From NCBI RefSeq assembly GCF_040493455.1, contig NZ_JANFDA010000002.1, forward strand, positions 372,001-436,000: DNA of 64,000 bases, read 5' to 3'. The translations under genes and the position numbers were made by a program. Origin of the DNA: Microcosmobacter sp040493455 (GTDB taxonomy: Bacteria > Bacteroidota > Bacteroidia > Flavobacteriales > Flavobacteriaceae). Numbering within the stretch: position 1 is the stretch's first letter; the number at the start of each line of letters is the position of its first letter. Below, in pieces: positions 9,112-16,796 of this stretch. A model generated the notes under the pieces. The model was not told the DNA's origin. It did no database searches and saw nothing but the letters and a program-made list of their open reading frames with translations.

Positions 9112-9119
9112 CAAAAATA
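9112..9119 (-). promoter_or_regulatory. -7 promoter element, DUF4834 operon
   Basis: On the minus strand this reads TATTTTTG, a full match to the Bacteroidota -7 consensus TAnnTTTG. It lies 17-24 bases before the ATG at 9095. No clear -33 TTG is seen at the usual distance. Confidence 0.4.
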
Positions 9120-9172
9120 CAATTATAAGTAGTGAAATTGAGTTATAAATACTTAAAAAAAATATAAAATCA

Positions 9173-9180
9173 TATATTTG
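9173..9180 (+). promoter_or_regulatory. -7 promoter element, channel-like protein
   Basis: TATATTTG, an exact TAnnTTTG match, lies 20-27 bases before the ATG at 9200. It faces away from the DUF4834 promoter, so 9112-9180 is a divergent promoter region. No -33 element is clear. Confidence 0.45.
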
Positions 9181-9199
9181 AACTTAAACTACCTATCTT

Positions 9200-10186
9200 A
9201 TGATATCTCTAAGAAATAACTTAACAATCCTTCTTTTATTATTCGGATTTTTCGCTTCGGCGCAATACACTGATGTCATCAATTCTAACAGGCCAGGTGC
9301 TTCCCAAAGTGCTTTTGCGGTTGGTAAAAGTGTATTACAGTTTGAAGTTGGTCCATATTTGGTCAAAGAAGAACATACACCTTTACGATACGAAGTCTCT
9401 GGTTTCGGAGCAGATTTTGCAGTTAGATATGGACTTTTGTTTGAAGAATTAGAGATTCAATTAGATGGTACTTACCAGAACGATACCTTCAAAGACATGC
9501 GTTCTGCCATCACTTCAGAAGATAGTAGAGCTAATTTTAAGCGTTTAACCATAGGTGCTAAATACTTAGTCTATGATCCTTACAAAAAAGAAGGTGAAGA
9601 AAAACCAAATTTATACAGCTGGAAAGCGAATAGACAGTTCAAATGGAAGTATTTAATCCCTGCTGTTTCCGTCTATGCAGGTGCAAATTTTGATACCAAA
9701 AACAATCCATATACAGGTCCGGATGTTGAAGGGTTTAGCCCTAAAGTAATGGTTGCCACCCAAAACAATCTTCCAGGAGGCTGGGTGTTTGTGATGAACC
9801 TTATTAAAGATAGAATAGGATCAGATTACTCAGATTTTCAATACATATTGACATTAACGCATTCATTTCATCCACAATGGGCAATATTTGGGGAAACTCA
9901 AGGTATAAAAGGCGACTTTTATTCTGATAATATTTTTAGAGTTGGTGGCGGTTATTTATGGACAAAAGACTTACAGTTAGATGCTTCTATTGCATTCAAC
10001 ACAAAGGATACGCCTTCGATATTTAATTTTAATTTTGGAGTTTCGTACCGTTTAGATTTCCACCAAGATCCAGAAAATGGTGCTTCGGCAAATGAAGAAG
10101 GTAAAAGAAGGTCTAGAAAAAAAGGAAAAAAGAAAAAGAAAGACAAGGAGAATGGTGATGAGAAAAAGGAAAATGAAAAGTGGTAG
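9200..10186 (+). CDS. Outer-membrane transporter-like barrel with polybasic tail
   Basis: A 328-residue exported protein. The signal peptide ends FFASAQ (about 17-22). The N-terminal INSNRPGASQSAFAVG and the run of amphipathic beta strands to about residue 285 fit the Phenol_MetA_deg family of outer-membrane channel-like proteins. After the last strand (FNFGVSYRLDF) comes an unusual hydrophilic tail of about 40 residues rich in Lys, Arg and Glu, encoded by an A-rich run (10100-10180). A normal barrel ends at its last strand, so the tail is odd and probably periplasmic or disordered. The gene after it starts 20 bases downstream and may be co-transcribed. Substrate unknown. Confidence 0.8.
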   Translation: MISLRNNLTILLLLFGFFASAQYTDVINSNRPGASQSAFAVGKSVLQFEVGPYLVKEEHTPLRYEVSGFGADFAVRYGLLFEELEIQLDGTYQNDTFKDMRSAITSEDSRANFKRLTIGAKYLVYDPYKKEGEEKPNLYSWKANRQFKWKYLIPAVSVYAGANFDTKNNPYTGPDVEGFSPKVMVATQNNLPGGWVFVMNLIKDRIGSDYSDFQYILTLTHSFHPQWAIFGETQGIKGDFYSDNIFRVGGGYLWTKDLQLDASIAFNTKDTPSIFNFNFGVSYRLDFHQDPENGASANEEGKRRSRKKGKKKKKDKENGDEKKENEKW

Positions 10187-10205
10187 TTAGAAAATAAGTT
10201 CGTTT

Positions 10206-11324
10206 ATGCTCAAAATTACTGAAGTCACAACCAAAAAGCAGCTTAAACAGTTCGTAAAGCTACCTTTTCAGCTATATAAAGATTCTAAATATTGGGTACC
10301 TCCTATCATTAGTCAGGAGATGAAAACCTTTGACAAATCCGAAAACCCAGTATTCCACGATGCTGATGCAAGGTTTTTTCTAGCTTATAAAGACAATAAA
10401 CTTGTTGGTAGAGTTGCTGCTATAATCAACTGGATTGAAGTAAAGGAACAAGGTATCAAGAAAATGCGCTTCGGGTGGTTTGATTTTGAAGATGATCTAG
10501 AAGTTTCTAAAGCTCTATTAGAAAAGGTTGAATCGATAGGGAAAGAAAATGGCTTAGAGATTATGGAAGGTCCTGTTGGCTTTTCTAATCTTGATAAAGT
10601 AGGTGTAATGACCGAAGGGTTTGATCATATCGGTACTATGATTACCTGGTATAATCACCCATACTATGTTAAGCATTATGAATCCAATGGATTTGAAGTT
10701 GCAAAAAAATATATTGAGAGTAAATTCCCATTCGATAATATAAAACCTGAAACTTTTACTAAAATCCAGGCATTAATTAAAAGACGGTATAAGCTTAAGG
10801 AAGTAAATTTCTCTAAGACATCTGAAATAGTGCCTTATGCAGATGAAATGTTTGATCTCTTTGAAGCATCACATGAAAAACTTTCCTCTTTTGTTGCTAT
10901 TAATGATGAACAAAAAGCATATTTCAAAAAGAAATTCTTACCATTTTTAAATCCTGAGTATACCAAGTTTATAGTCGATGAACATGGAAAAATGGTTGCT
11001 TTTGCAATTGTGACGCCTTCTTATGCGGAAGCGCTGCAAAAAGCTAAAGGAAAACTATTCCCATTTGGTTTTAGGCACATATTGAAGGCTAAAAAGCACG
11101 CTAAAGCGGTTACATTCTATCTTATTGGTGTGTTGCCAGAATATCAAAATAAAGGTGTCACAGCGATTATCTTTAATGAGTTCTATAAAGAATTTGTCAA
11201 AAAGAAGGTTGAAGAATGTATTAGAGGTCCAGAATTAGCAGATAATACAGCCATACATCAAATCTGGAAGCATTTTGATCCTCAAGTTCACAAAAGACGC
11301 TGTACTTATAGTAAACCCATATAA
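10206..11324 (+). CDS. GNAT-like acyltransferase, YghO-related
   Basis: A 372-residue cytoplasmic protein. The start LKITEVTTKKQLKQFVKLPFQLY, the core FFLAYKDNKLVGRVAAIIN near 60-80 and the C-terminal YLIGVLPEYQNKGVTAII near 303-320 fit a duplicated GNAT fold as in E. coli YghO and its Bacteroidota relatives. The last motif resembles the acetyl-CoA pyrophosphate loop Q/R-x-x-G-x-G/A, although the second Gly is replaced (QNKGVT). The function of this group is unknown. It follows the channel gene by 20 bases and ends at a strong bidirectional terminator facing the alpha-oxoamine synthase gene. Confidence 0.7.
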   Translation: MLKITEVTTKKQLKQFVKLPFQLYKDSKYWVPPIISQEMKTFDKSENPVFHDADARFFLAYKDNKLVGRVAAIINWIEVKEQGIKKMRFGWFDFEDDLEVSKALLEKVESIGKENGLEIMEGPVGFSNLDKVGVMTEGFDHIGTMITWYNHPYYVKHYESNGFEVAKKYIESKFPFDNIKPETFTKIQALIKRRYKLKEVNFSKTSEIVPYADEMFDLFEASHEKLSSFVAINDEQKAYFKKKFLPFLNPEYTKFIVDEHGKMVAFAIVTPSYAEALQKAKGKLFPFGFRHILKAKKHAKAVTFYLIGVLPEYQNKGVTAIIFNEFYKEFVKKKVEECIRGPELADNTAIHQIWKHFDPQVHKRRCTYSKPI

Positions 11325-11352
11325 AAAAAGCCTGATTTTAAATCAGGCTTTT
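11323..11352. terminator. Bidirectional terminator
   Basis: An A-run (11323-11329), the inverted repeat GCCTGATTT/AAATCAGGC at 11330-11348 and a T-run (11349-11352) lie between convergent genes, which gives a rho-independent terminator in both directions. Confidence 0.85.
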
Positions 11353-11375
11353 CAATTTATAAATTCGTACAAAAC

Positions 11376-12635
11376 TTATTCTCCCATTGCCGCAGCGACA
11401 GCAGCAGACAAACGCTTATAAGTTCCGTTTTGTAATCGGTCTCTAATAGCAGAAAACGCATTCAATGTTTCCTCAACATCCTTTAATGTATGCGTAGCTG
11501 TAGGAATCATTCTTAGTAGAATTAATCCTTTAGGTATTACAGGATAAACCACTATAGAACAGAAGATTCCATAATTTTCTCTCAGATCTTTCACCAAAGC
11601 CATTGCTTCAGGAATACTTCCTTTAAGGTATACTGGAGTTACACAACTTTGAGTTGTTCCAAGATCAAATCCTCGCTCTCTCAAGCCAGACTGTAATGCA
11701 TCTACAATCTTCCAAAGGTTTTGCTTTAACTCTGGCATGGTCTTCAACATCTCCAAACGTTTCAATGCACCTATTACAAGTTGCATTTGTAACGATTTAG
11801 CAAACATTTGAGAACGTAAATTATATTTTAAATAATCTATGATTTCTTGGTCAGCTGCAATAAAAGCACCTGTGCTTGCCATAGATTTTGCGAATGTTGC
11901 AAAATACACGTCAATTTCATCCTGTACGCCTTGCTCCTCACCTGTTCCTGCTCCTGTAGCTCCAAGAGTACCAAATCCATGAGCATCATCTACAAATAAC
12001 CTAAAGTTGAACTTTTTCTTAAGCTCTACGATCTCTTTAAGTTTTCCTTGCTCGCCTCGCATTCCGAAAACACCTTCAGAAATAACCAAGATACCACCTC
12101 CTGTTTGCTCTGCCATCTTAGTAGCACGCTCAAGGTTCTTTTCTAGGCTTTCTACATCGTTGTGTTGATAAGTAAAGCGTTTTCCCATGTGCAAACGTAC
12201 ACCATCAATAATACAAGCGTGCGCATCAACATCATAAACAATGATATCGTCTTTAGAAACCAAAGCATCTACTGTAGATACCATACCTTGATAACCAAAG
12301 TTCAAAAGGTAAGCGGCCTCTTTGCTAACGAATTTTGCAAGCTCATCTTGTAATTTCTCATGAAGTGAAGTATGACCAGACATCATTCTTGCTCCCATCG
12401 GATAAGCGGATCCGTATTCAGCAGCAGCTTCAGCATCAACTTTACGTACTTCAGGATGATTAGCCAAACCAAGGTAATCGTTAATACTCCAGGTAATAAC
12501 TTCTTTCCCTTGAAACTTCATTCTATTGGAAATCTGACCTTCTAATTTTGGAAAAACGAAATAGCCTTCTGCTTGAGAAGCCCATTTCCCCAATGGTCCT
12601 TTGTCCCTATAGATCTTTTCAAATAAGTCCTTCAT
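11376..12635 (-). CDS. Alpha-oxoamine synthase family PLP enzyme; cysteate or serine acyltransferase
   Basis: A 419-residue fold-type I PLP enzyme of the family holding KBL, BioF, HemA and serine palmitoyltransferase. Visible sites: His in DVDAHACIIDG (139, stacks on PLP), Asp and His in VDDAHGFGTLG (216, 219), Schiff-base Lys in TFAKSM (250), and MMSGHTSLHEKLQ near 84-96. Such enzymes join an amino acid to an acyl thioester with loss of CO2. The gene just upstream encodes a cysteine-synthase-like enzyme, and in gliding Bacteroidota the first step of sulfonolipid (capnine) synthesis is a cysteate acyltransferase of this family. I therefore favour that role; serine palmitoyltransferase or 2-amino-3-ketobutyrate ligase are the alternatives. 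Confidence 0.82.
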   Translation of the reverse strand: MKDLFEKIYRDKGPLGKWASQAEGYFVFPKLEGQISNRMKFQGKEVITWSINDYLGLANHPEVRKVDAEAAAEYGSAYPMGARMMSGHTSLHEKLQDELAKFVSKEAAYLLNFGYQGMVSTVDALVSKDDIIVYDVDAHACIIDGVRLHMGKRFTYQHNDVESLEKNLERATKMAEQTGGGILVISEGVFGMRGEQGKLKEIVELKKKFNFRLFVDDAHGFGTLGATGAGTGEEQGVQDEIDVYFATFAKSMASTGAFIAADQEIIDYLKYNLRSQMFAKSLQMQLVIGALKRLEMLKTMPELKQNLWKIVDALQSGLRERGFDLGTTQSCVTPVYLKGSIPEAMALVKDLRENYGIFCSIVVYPVIPKGLILLRMIPTATHTLKDVEETLNAFSAIRDRLQNGTYKRLSAAVAAAMGE

Positions 12636-12666
12636 CTTAAGCTATAATTAGTCTAATTAGTGGTTA

Positions 12667-12674
12667 CAAAATTA
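12667..12674 (-). promoter_or_regulatory. -7 promoter element, alpha-oxoamine synthase gene
   Basis: On the minus strand this reads TAATTTTG, matching TAnnTTTG, 32-39 bases before the ATG at 12635. Together with the terminator at 12735-12772 it suggests this gene is transcribed on its own. No -33 TTG is clear. Confidence 0.35.
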
Positions 12675-12734
12675 GGTATTTATATTATCACTGCATAATT
12701 TTTGAACTAACTAATACCACTAAGTTTTAAACAT

Positions 12735-12772
12735 AAAAAAACCTATTGTGAACCTAGCATCCACAATAGGTT
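12735..12772 (-). terminator. Terminator after the cysteine-synthase-like gene
   Basis: Arms AACCTATTGTG (12740-12750) and CACAATAGGTT (12762-12772) are perfectly inverse, with an 11-base loop. On the minus strand the hairpin is followed by seven T (12741-12735), as in a rho-independent terminator. Confidence 0.8.
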
Positions 12773-12791
12773 ATTTATAAATTATTTAATT

Positions 12792-13826
12792 CTATTTTAT
12801 ATACTGAATCTCTTCAACTGTAGCACGTTGGCTATCAAAGAATCCTTGTGCTTCCATCCACTTATCGCTATAGATTTTACTCATATATCTCGATCCGTGG
12901 TCTGGGAAAATAACAACAACCTTATCTCCTGCCTTAAACTCACCTTCTTCTTGCAGTTGTTTTAGTGCTTGCATAGCTGCTCCACTAGTATATCCAACAA
13001 AAAGTCCTTCAGTTTTTGAAATCTCTCTAGCAGTGTGGGCACTTTCTTCGTCAGTTACTTTTACAAACTTGTCTATGATATCAAAATCTGTAGCTGTAGG
13101 GATTAAATTCTTCCCTAAACCTTCTATTCTGTAAGGATAAATCTCTTTATCATCAAATTCTCTAGTCTCGTGATACTTCTTAAGTACTGAACCATAAGCA
13201 TCTACTCCAATTACTTTGATATTAGGGTTCTGCTCTTTTAAGTATTTTGAAGTTCCAGAAATAGTTCCACCTGTTCCACTACAAGCAATAAGATGAGTTA
13301 TTTCTCCTTCTGTTTGCTTCCAAAGCTCTGGACCAGTAGTGTGATAATGTGCATCAATATTTAATTGGTTAAAATATTGATTAATATAGATAGACCCTTT
13401 GATTTCGTTGTGAAGACGTTTAGCAACCTGATAATACGATCTTGGATCGTCGGCGCTAACGTGAGCAGGACACACATATACACGTGCTCCCATAGACTTT
13501 AGCATATCAATCTTATCAGCAGAAGATTTTGAACTTACAGCCAAAATACACTCATAGCCTTTAATGATACTTACCATTGCAATACTAAATCCTGTGTTAC
13601 CAGAAGTCGTTTCGATAATAGTATCACCTGGTTTTAAGATCCCTTGTCGCTCTGCTTCTTCAATAATATGAAGTGCAATGCGGTCTTTCGTGGAATGCCC
13701 TGGGTTGAATGCTTCGACTTTTGCATAAAAGTCGCCTTCAAATCCAGCAGTCATCTTGTTCAATTTGATAAGTGGTGTTTTCCCTATTAGTTCCAGCACA
13801 TTACCATAAACTTGATTGTCTTTCAT
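12792..13826 (-). CDS. Cysteine-synthase family PLP enzyme; possible cysteate synthase
   Basis: A 344-residue fold-type II PLP enzyme. Visible sites: PLP Lys47 in NPGHSTKDR (most O-acetylserine sulfhydrylases have PGGSVKDR), TSGNTG at 74-79 for the substrate carboxylate, and the PLP-phosphate loop GTGGTISG at 184-191. It belongs to the cysteine synthase/cystathionine beta-synthase group and would replace a leaving group on serine with a sulfur nucleophile. The next gene downstream, about 150 bases away, is an alpha-oxoamine synthase, so the pair could make cysteate from O-phosphoserine and sulfite and then acylate it (inference). Ordinary cysteine synthesis is the plain alternative. A good promoter lies 20-48 bases upstream. 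Confidence 0.85.
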   Translation of the reverse strand: MKDNQVYGNVLELIGKTPLIKLNKMTAGFEGDFYAKVEAFNPGHSTKDRIALHIIEEAERQGILKPGDTIIETTSGNTGFSIAMVSIIKGYECILAVSSKSSADKIDMLKSMGARVYVCPAHVSADDPRSYYQVAKRLHNEIKGSIYINQYFNQLNIDAHYHTTGPELWKQTEGEITHLIACSGTGGTISGTSKYLKEQNPNIKVIGVDAYGSVLKKYHETREFDDKEIYPYRIEGLGKNLIPTATDFDIIDKFVKVTDEESAHTAREISKTEGLFVGYTSGAAMQALKQLQEEGEFKAGDKVVVIFPDHGSRYMSKIYSDKWMEAQGFFDSQRATVEEIQYIK

Positions 13827-13845
13827 AAATGCTATTTATCAGCTT

Positions 13846-13874
13846 CAAAATTAATTGAACCTAAAACCCGACAA
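13846..13874 (-). promoter_or_regulatory. -33/-7 promoter, cysteine-synthase-like gene
   Basis: On the minus strand TTG (13874-13872) is followed after 18 bases by TAATTTTG (13853-13846), matching the Bacteroidota TTG-N17-23-TAnnTTTG consensus in sequence and spacing. It ends 19 bases before the ATG at 13826. Confidence 0.55.
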
Positions 13875-13894
13875 AAATACACGTTTTTTTTGAA

Positions 13895-15946
13895 TTAGCT
13901 AGAAATATCCTCTAAGTCTAATAAAAACGCATATTCCTGAGCATCCTCTTTGAGGGCTTCAAATCGACCTGAAGCACCACCATGCCCAGCATCCATATTT
14001 GTCTTTAAATATAGCTTATTTTCATCGGTTTTTAGCTCTCTAAGCTTAGCAACCCATTTTGCAGGCTCCCAATATTGTACTTGTGAGTCATGAAGTCCAG
14101 CTGTAACTAAGAGATTTGGGTAGTCTTTATTTGAAACATTATCGTATGGGGAATACGACTTTATATAGTCGTAATATTCTTTATCGTTCGGATTTCCCCA
14201 TTCATCATATTCACCTGTGGTTAAAGGGATAGAATCGTCTAGCATTGTGGTAATGACATCTACAAATGGAACTGCTGCAATAACACCATTATACAATTCT
14301 GGTGCCTGATTGATAATTGCTCCCATCAACAATCCTCCTGCGCTGCCTCCCATAGCATATAAGTGCTTTGTAGACGTATAGTTATTATCGATTAAAAATT
14401 TTGAACATGTAATGAAGTCAGTGAAGGTGTTCTTTTTGAACAATAGCTTTCCGTCTTCATACCAATCTCTTCCCAAATATTCTCCGCCTCTTACATGAGC
14501 GATAGCGAAAATAAATCCTCGATCCAATAAACTCAGTCTAATACTAGAAAAATAAGGATCTATTGTTGATCCATAGGAACCATAAGCATATTGAAGCAAA
14601 GGATTAGTCCCATCTTTTGCAATTCCTTTTTTATAAACTAAGGACATAGGGACTTTAACGCCGTCTTCAGCTTCAGCCCAGACACGCTCAGAGGTATAAT
14701 CATCTTTTTTGAATTGACCTCCCATGACTTGCTGTTCCTTCATGATGGTTTTCTGCTTGGTCTTCATATTGAAATCTATCACAGAAGCTGGTGTCGTCAA
14801 AGAATTGTATCCATAGCGCAAAACTTCAGTATCAAAATCTACATTAGTGCCTGTATAGGCCATATACGTTTCATTATCGAAAGGAAGATAGAAATCTTCA
14901 GATTGATCCCAAGCCATTACACGAATCTTATTGAGTCCGTTATGTCGCTCACTAACAACCAAATATTTACTAAATATATCGATATCTTCTAAGAGCGTAT
15001 CATTTCTATGTTCAATCAATTCTTCCCAGTGACTAATCTCCGTATTGTCCTCTGGGGTTTTCATCAGCTTAAAGTTAACTGCGCCTCCTTCATTAGTCAC
15101 TATGTAGAAATGATCATCGTAATGAGAAATGCTATACTCCAACCCTCTAATACGTTCTTGAAATACTTTAAAATCAGAATCTGGTTCATCTGCTTTAATA
15201 CAACGGTACTCATTGGTCATGGTACTATATGAAGCAATGATGATATACTTTCTAGACTTAGATTTATAAACCGTTGCGCCAAAGGTTTCATCGGTTTCTT
15301 CATACATCAACTGGTCTTCAGAAGAATTTTTACCTAGTTTGTGCTTGTATATACGATTAGACCTTAAAGTAACCTCATCTTTCTTTGTATAAAACAACGT
15401 TTCATTATCATTAGCCCATGAAGAAGATCCTGTTGTATTGGTAATAGTTTCATCTAGGATAGCATCCGAAGCTAAATCTTTCACTTTTAACACATATTCT
15501 CTTCTACCTATTGTATCCAAGCCAAAGGCAATTTTTTTATTATCTGGACTAACATTGATTCCTACTAATTTGAAATAACTATGACCTTCTGCCATGGCAT
15601 TACAATCGAAAAGCAGTTCTTCTTCAGCTTCTAAAGTTTCCTTCTTCCTTAAGTAAATCGGGTAGTTTTTACCTTTTTCATATCTAACGATATACCAATA
15701 ACCGTTATATTTATAAGGAACCGTTTCGTCATCTTCCTTAATTCTGGCCTTCATTTCCTTAAACAGTGCTTCTTCAAATGGTCTTAAATGCTTTGTTTGG
15801 TCTTTGTAAAAAGCGTTTTCATCATTTAAATAGTCAATGACATCAGGGTTTTCTCTGTCGTTCAACCAATAGTAATCATCTATACGGACATCGTTATGCT
15901 TTTCTAATTTCTTTGGCTCTTTCTTAGCTCTTGGAGGGAGAATCAT
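13895..15946 (-). CDS. S9 family serine peptidase (oligopeptidase B-like)
   Basis: A 683-residue prolyl-oligopeptidase family enzyme: an N-terminal seven-bladed propeller (about 80-400) and a C-terminal alpha/beta hydrolase domain. The triad is Ser in GGSAGG (535), Asp in LVTAGLHDSQV (620) and His in DAGHGGASGR (655). The opening PPRAKKEPKKLEKHNDVRI and YYWLNDRENP are typical of oligopeptidase B-like proteins, which cut short peptides, usually after basic residues. The frame is open to a TTG at 15988, but a -7 promoter element (15971-15978) lies inside that extension, so I place the start at the ATG at 15946. No signal peptide is clear; probably cytoplasmic. Confidence 0.9.
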   Translation of the reverse strand: MILPPRAKKEPKKLEKHNDVRIDDYYWLNDRENPDVIDYLNDENAFYKDQTKHLRPFEEALFKEMKARIKEDDETVPYKYNGYWYIVRYEKGKNYPIYLRKKETLEAEEELLFDCNAMAEGHSYFKLVGINVSPDNKKIAFGLDTIGRREYVLKVKDLASDAILDETITNTTGSSSWANDNETLFYTKKDEVTLRSNRIYKHKLGKNSSEDQLMYEETDETFGATVYKSKSRKYIIIASYSTMTNEYRCIKADEPDSDFKVFQERIRGLEYSISHYDDHFYIVTNEGGAVNFKLMKTPEDNTEISHWEELIEHRNDTLLEDIDIFSKYLVVSERHNGLNKIRVMAWDQSEDFYLPFDNETYMAYTGTNVDFDTEVLRYGYNSLTTPASVIDFNMKTKQKTIMKEQQVMGGQFKKDDYTSERVWAEAEDGVKVPMSLVYKKGIAKDGTNPLLQYAYGSYGSTIDPYFSSIRLSLLDRGFIFAIAHVRGGEYLGRDWYEDGKLLFKKNTFTDFITCSKFLIDNNYTSTKHLYAMGGSAGGLLMGAIINQAPELYNGVIAAVPFVDVITTMLDDSIPLTTGEYDEWGNPNDKEYYDYIKSYSPYDNVSNKDYPNLLVTAGLHDSQVQYWEPAKWVAKLRELKTDENKLYLKTNMDAGHGGASGRFEALKEDAQEYAFLLDLEDISS

Positions 15947-15970
15947 GTAAATTCTATTTCTATAAGACAG

Positions 15971-15978
15971 CAAAAATA
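15971..15978 (-). promoter_or_regulatory. -7 promoter element, S9 peptidase
   Basis: On the minus strand this reads TATTTTTG, a full TAnnTTTG match, 25-32 bases before the chosen ATG at 15946. It would be inside the coding region if translation began at 15988, which argues for the shorter start. Confidence 0.45.
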
Positions 15979-16025
15979 ACATTTTCAATTCTTATCTAAA
16001 GTCGCCAAAAAATGCGCTTAATTCT

Positions 16026-16033
16026 TAATTTTG
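16026..16033 (+). promoter_or_regulatory. -7 promoter element, ybaB-like gene
   Basis: TAATTTTG, a full TAnnTTTG match, 21-28 bases before the ATG at 16054. It lies inside the longer open frame from 16012 and so decides for the later start. It is back to back with the S9 peptidase promoter. Confidence 0.5.
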
Positions 16034-16053
16034 TAGAACTAAAAACTAGAACT

Positions 16054-16377
16054 ATGTTTGGAGATATGATGGGTATGATGAAAAAGCTCAAAGAGACCCA
16101 AGAAAAAGTAGAAGCTACTAAAAGACGATTGGATACTGTTTTAATAGACGAAAGCAGTAGCGATAACAAACTAAAAGTGACTGTTACGGCAAATAGAACA
16201 GTAAAGGCTATTTCTGTTGATGATGAATTATTGTCTGATAAAGAGATGCTGGAAGATTACCTTGTGCTTACACTAAATAAAGCCATAGAACGTGCTACTG
16301 AAATCAATGAAGCCGAGCTTGGGGCTGTAGCAAAAGAAGGCATGCCAAACATTCCTGGACTGGATATGTTTAAATAA
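16054..16377 (+). CDS. YbaB/EbfC family nucleoid-associated protein
   Basis: A 107-residue protein from the ATG at 16054 (MFGDMMGMMKKLKETQ). A short N-terminal Met-rich helix, a long amphipathic helix, the beta hairpin KLKVTVTANRTVKAISV, and a C-terminal helix LVLTLNKAIERATEI match YbaB/EbfC, a dimeric DNA-binding protein. The C-terminus IPGLDMFK is typical of the family (Gly/Pro-rich end). The frame is open from 16012, but the promoter at 16026-16033 supports the later start. It is divergent from the S9 peptidase and is not linked to dnaX/recR here, unlike in many bacteria. Confidence 0.9.
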   Translation: MFGDMMGMMKKLKETQEKVEATKRRLDTVLIDESSSDNKLKVTVTANRTVKAISVDDELLSDKEMLEDYLVLTLNKAIERATEINEAELGAVAKEGMPNIPGLDMFK

Positions 16378-16399
16378 TTTTAAAAAAGTGTCCCTCTTT

Positions 16400-16407
16400 T
16401 ATATTTG
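16400..16407 (+). promoter_or_regulatory. -7 promoter element, YCII-ECF pair
   Basis: TATATTTG, exact TAnnTTTG, 42-49 bases before the ATG at 16449. ECF promoters have no fixed consensus known to me in this group, so autoregulation cannot be judged from this. Confidence 0.4.
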
Positions 16408-16448
16408 TAAAACGTCTTACAGATATAACAATTAAAAAACATACAATT

Positions 16449-16796
16449 ATGAAAGAATTTATGATGATTTTCATTGGCGCAGATTACGCTGATCTTGGAC
16501 TATCTCCAGATGAACTACAAAACCGCATGGGAAAATGGTTTGCTTGGAGCAACAAAATGGAACAAGCTGGCATCTCAAAAAGTGGCAATGCCTTACATCC
16601 ACAAATGAGAAGAATCGTTGGTCAAAATCGCACAGTTACAGATTTAACTTCTGCAGAAGTAAAAGAAATCGTAGGTGGTTATTACATCGTTCAGGCTGAA
16701 GACTTTGATGCTGTAGAAAAAATTGCTCAAGATTTTCCAGATTATGACCTTGGTGGTACTGTGGAGATTAGAGAAGTTATGGTATTTGATAATTAA
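16449..16796 (+). CDS. YCII-related (DGPF) protein
   Basis: A 115-residue protein with the ferredoxin-like alpha/beta YCII fold: MKEFMMIFIGAD, a helix with WFAWSNKMEQAGI, and the C-terminal strands GGYYIVQAEDFDAVEKIA and GGTVEIREVMVF. Proteins of this type (DGPF domain) are encoded beside ECF42 sigma factors in many bacteria. Its stop overlaps the ATG of the sigma factor by one base (TAATG), so they are coupled. Its biochemical role is unknown. Confidence 0.88.
   Translation: MKEFMMIFIGADYADLGLSPDELQNRMGKWFAWSNKMEQAGISKSGNALHPQMRRIVGQNRTVTDLTSAEVKEIVGGYYIVQAEDFDAVEKIAQDFPDYDLGGTVEIREVMVFDN

Noticed and set aside
15947..15988. N-terminal extension of the S9 peptidase as a signal peptide
   Set aside because: The hydrophobic stretch is too short, the start would be TTG, and a promoter element lies inside it.
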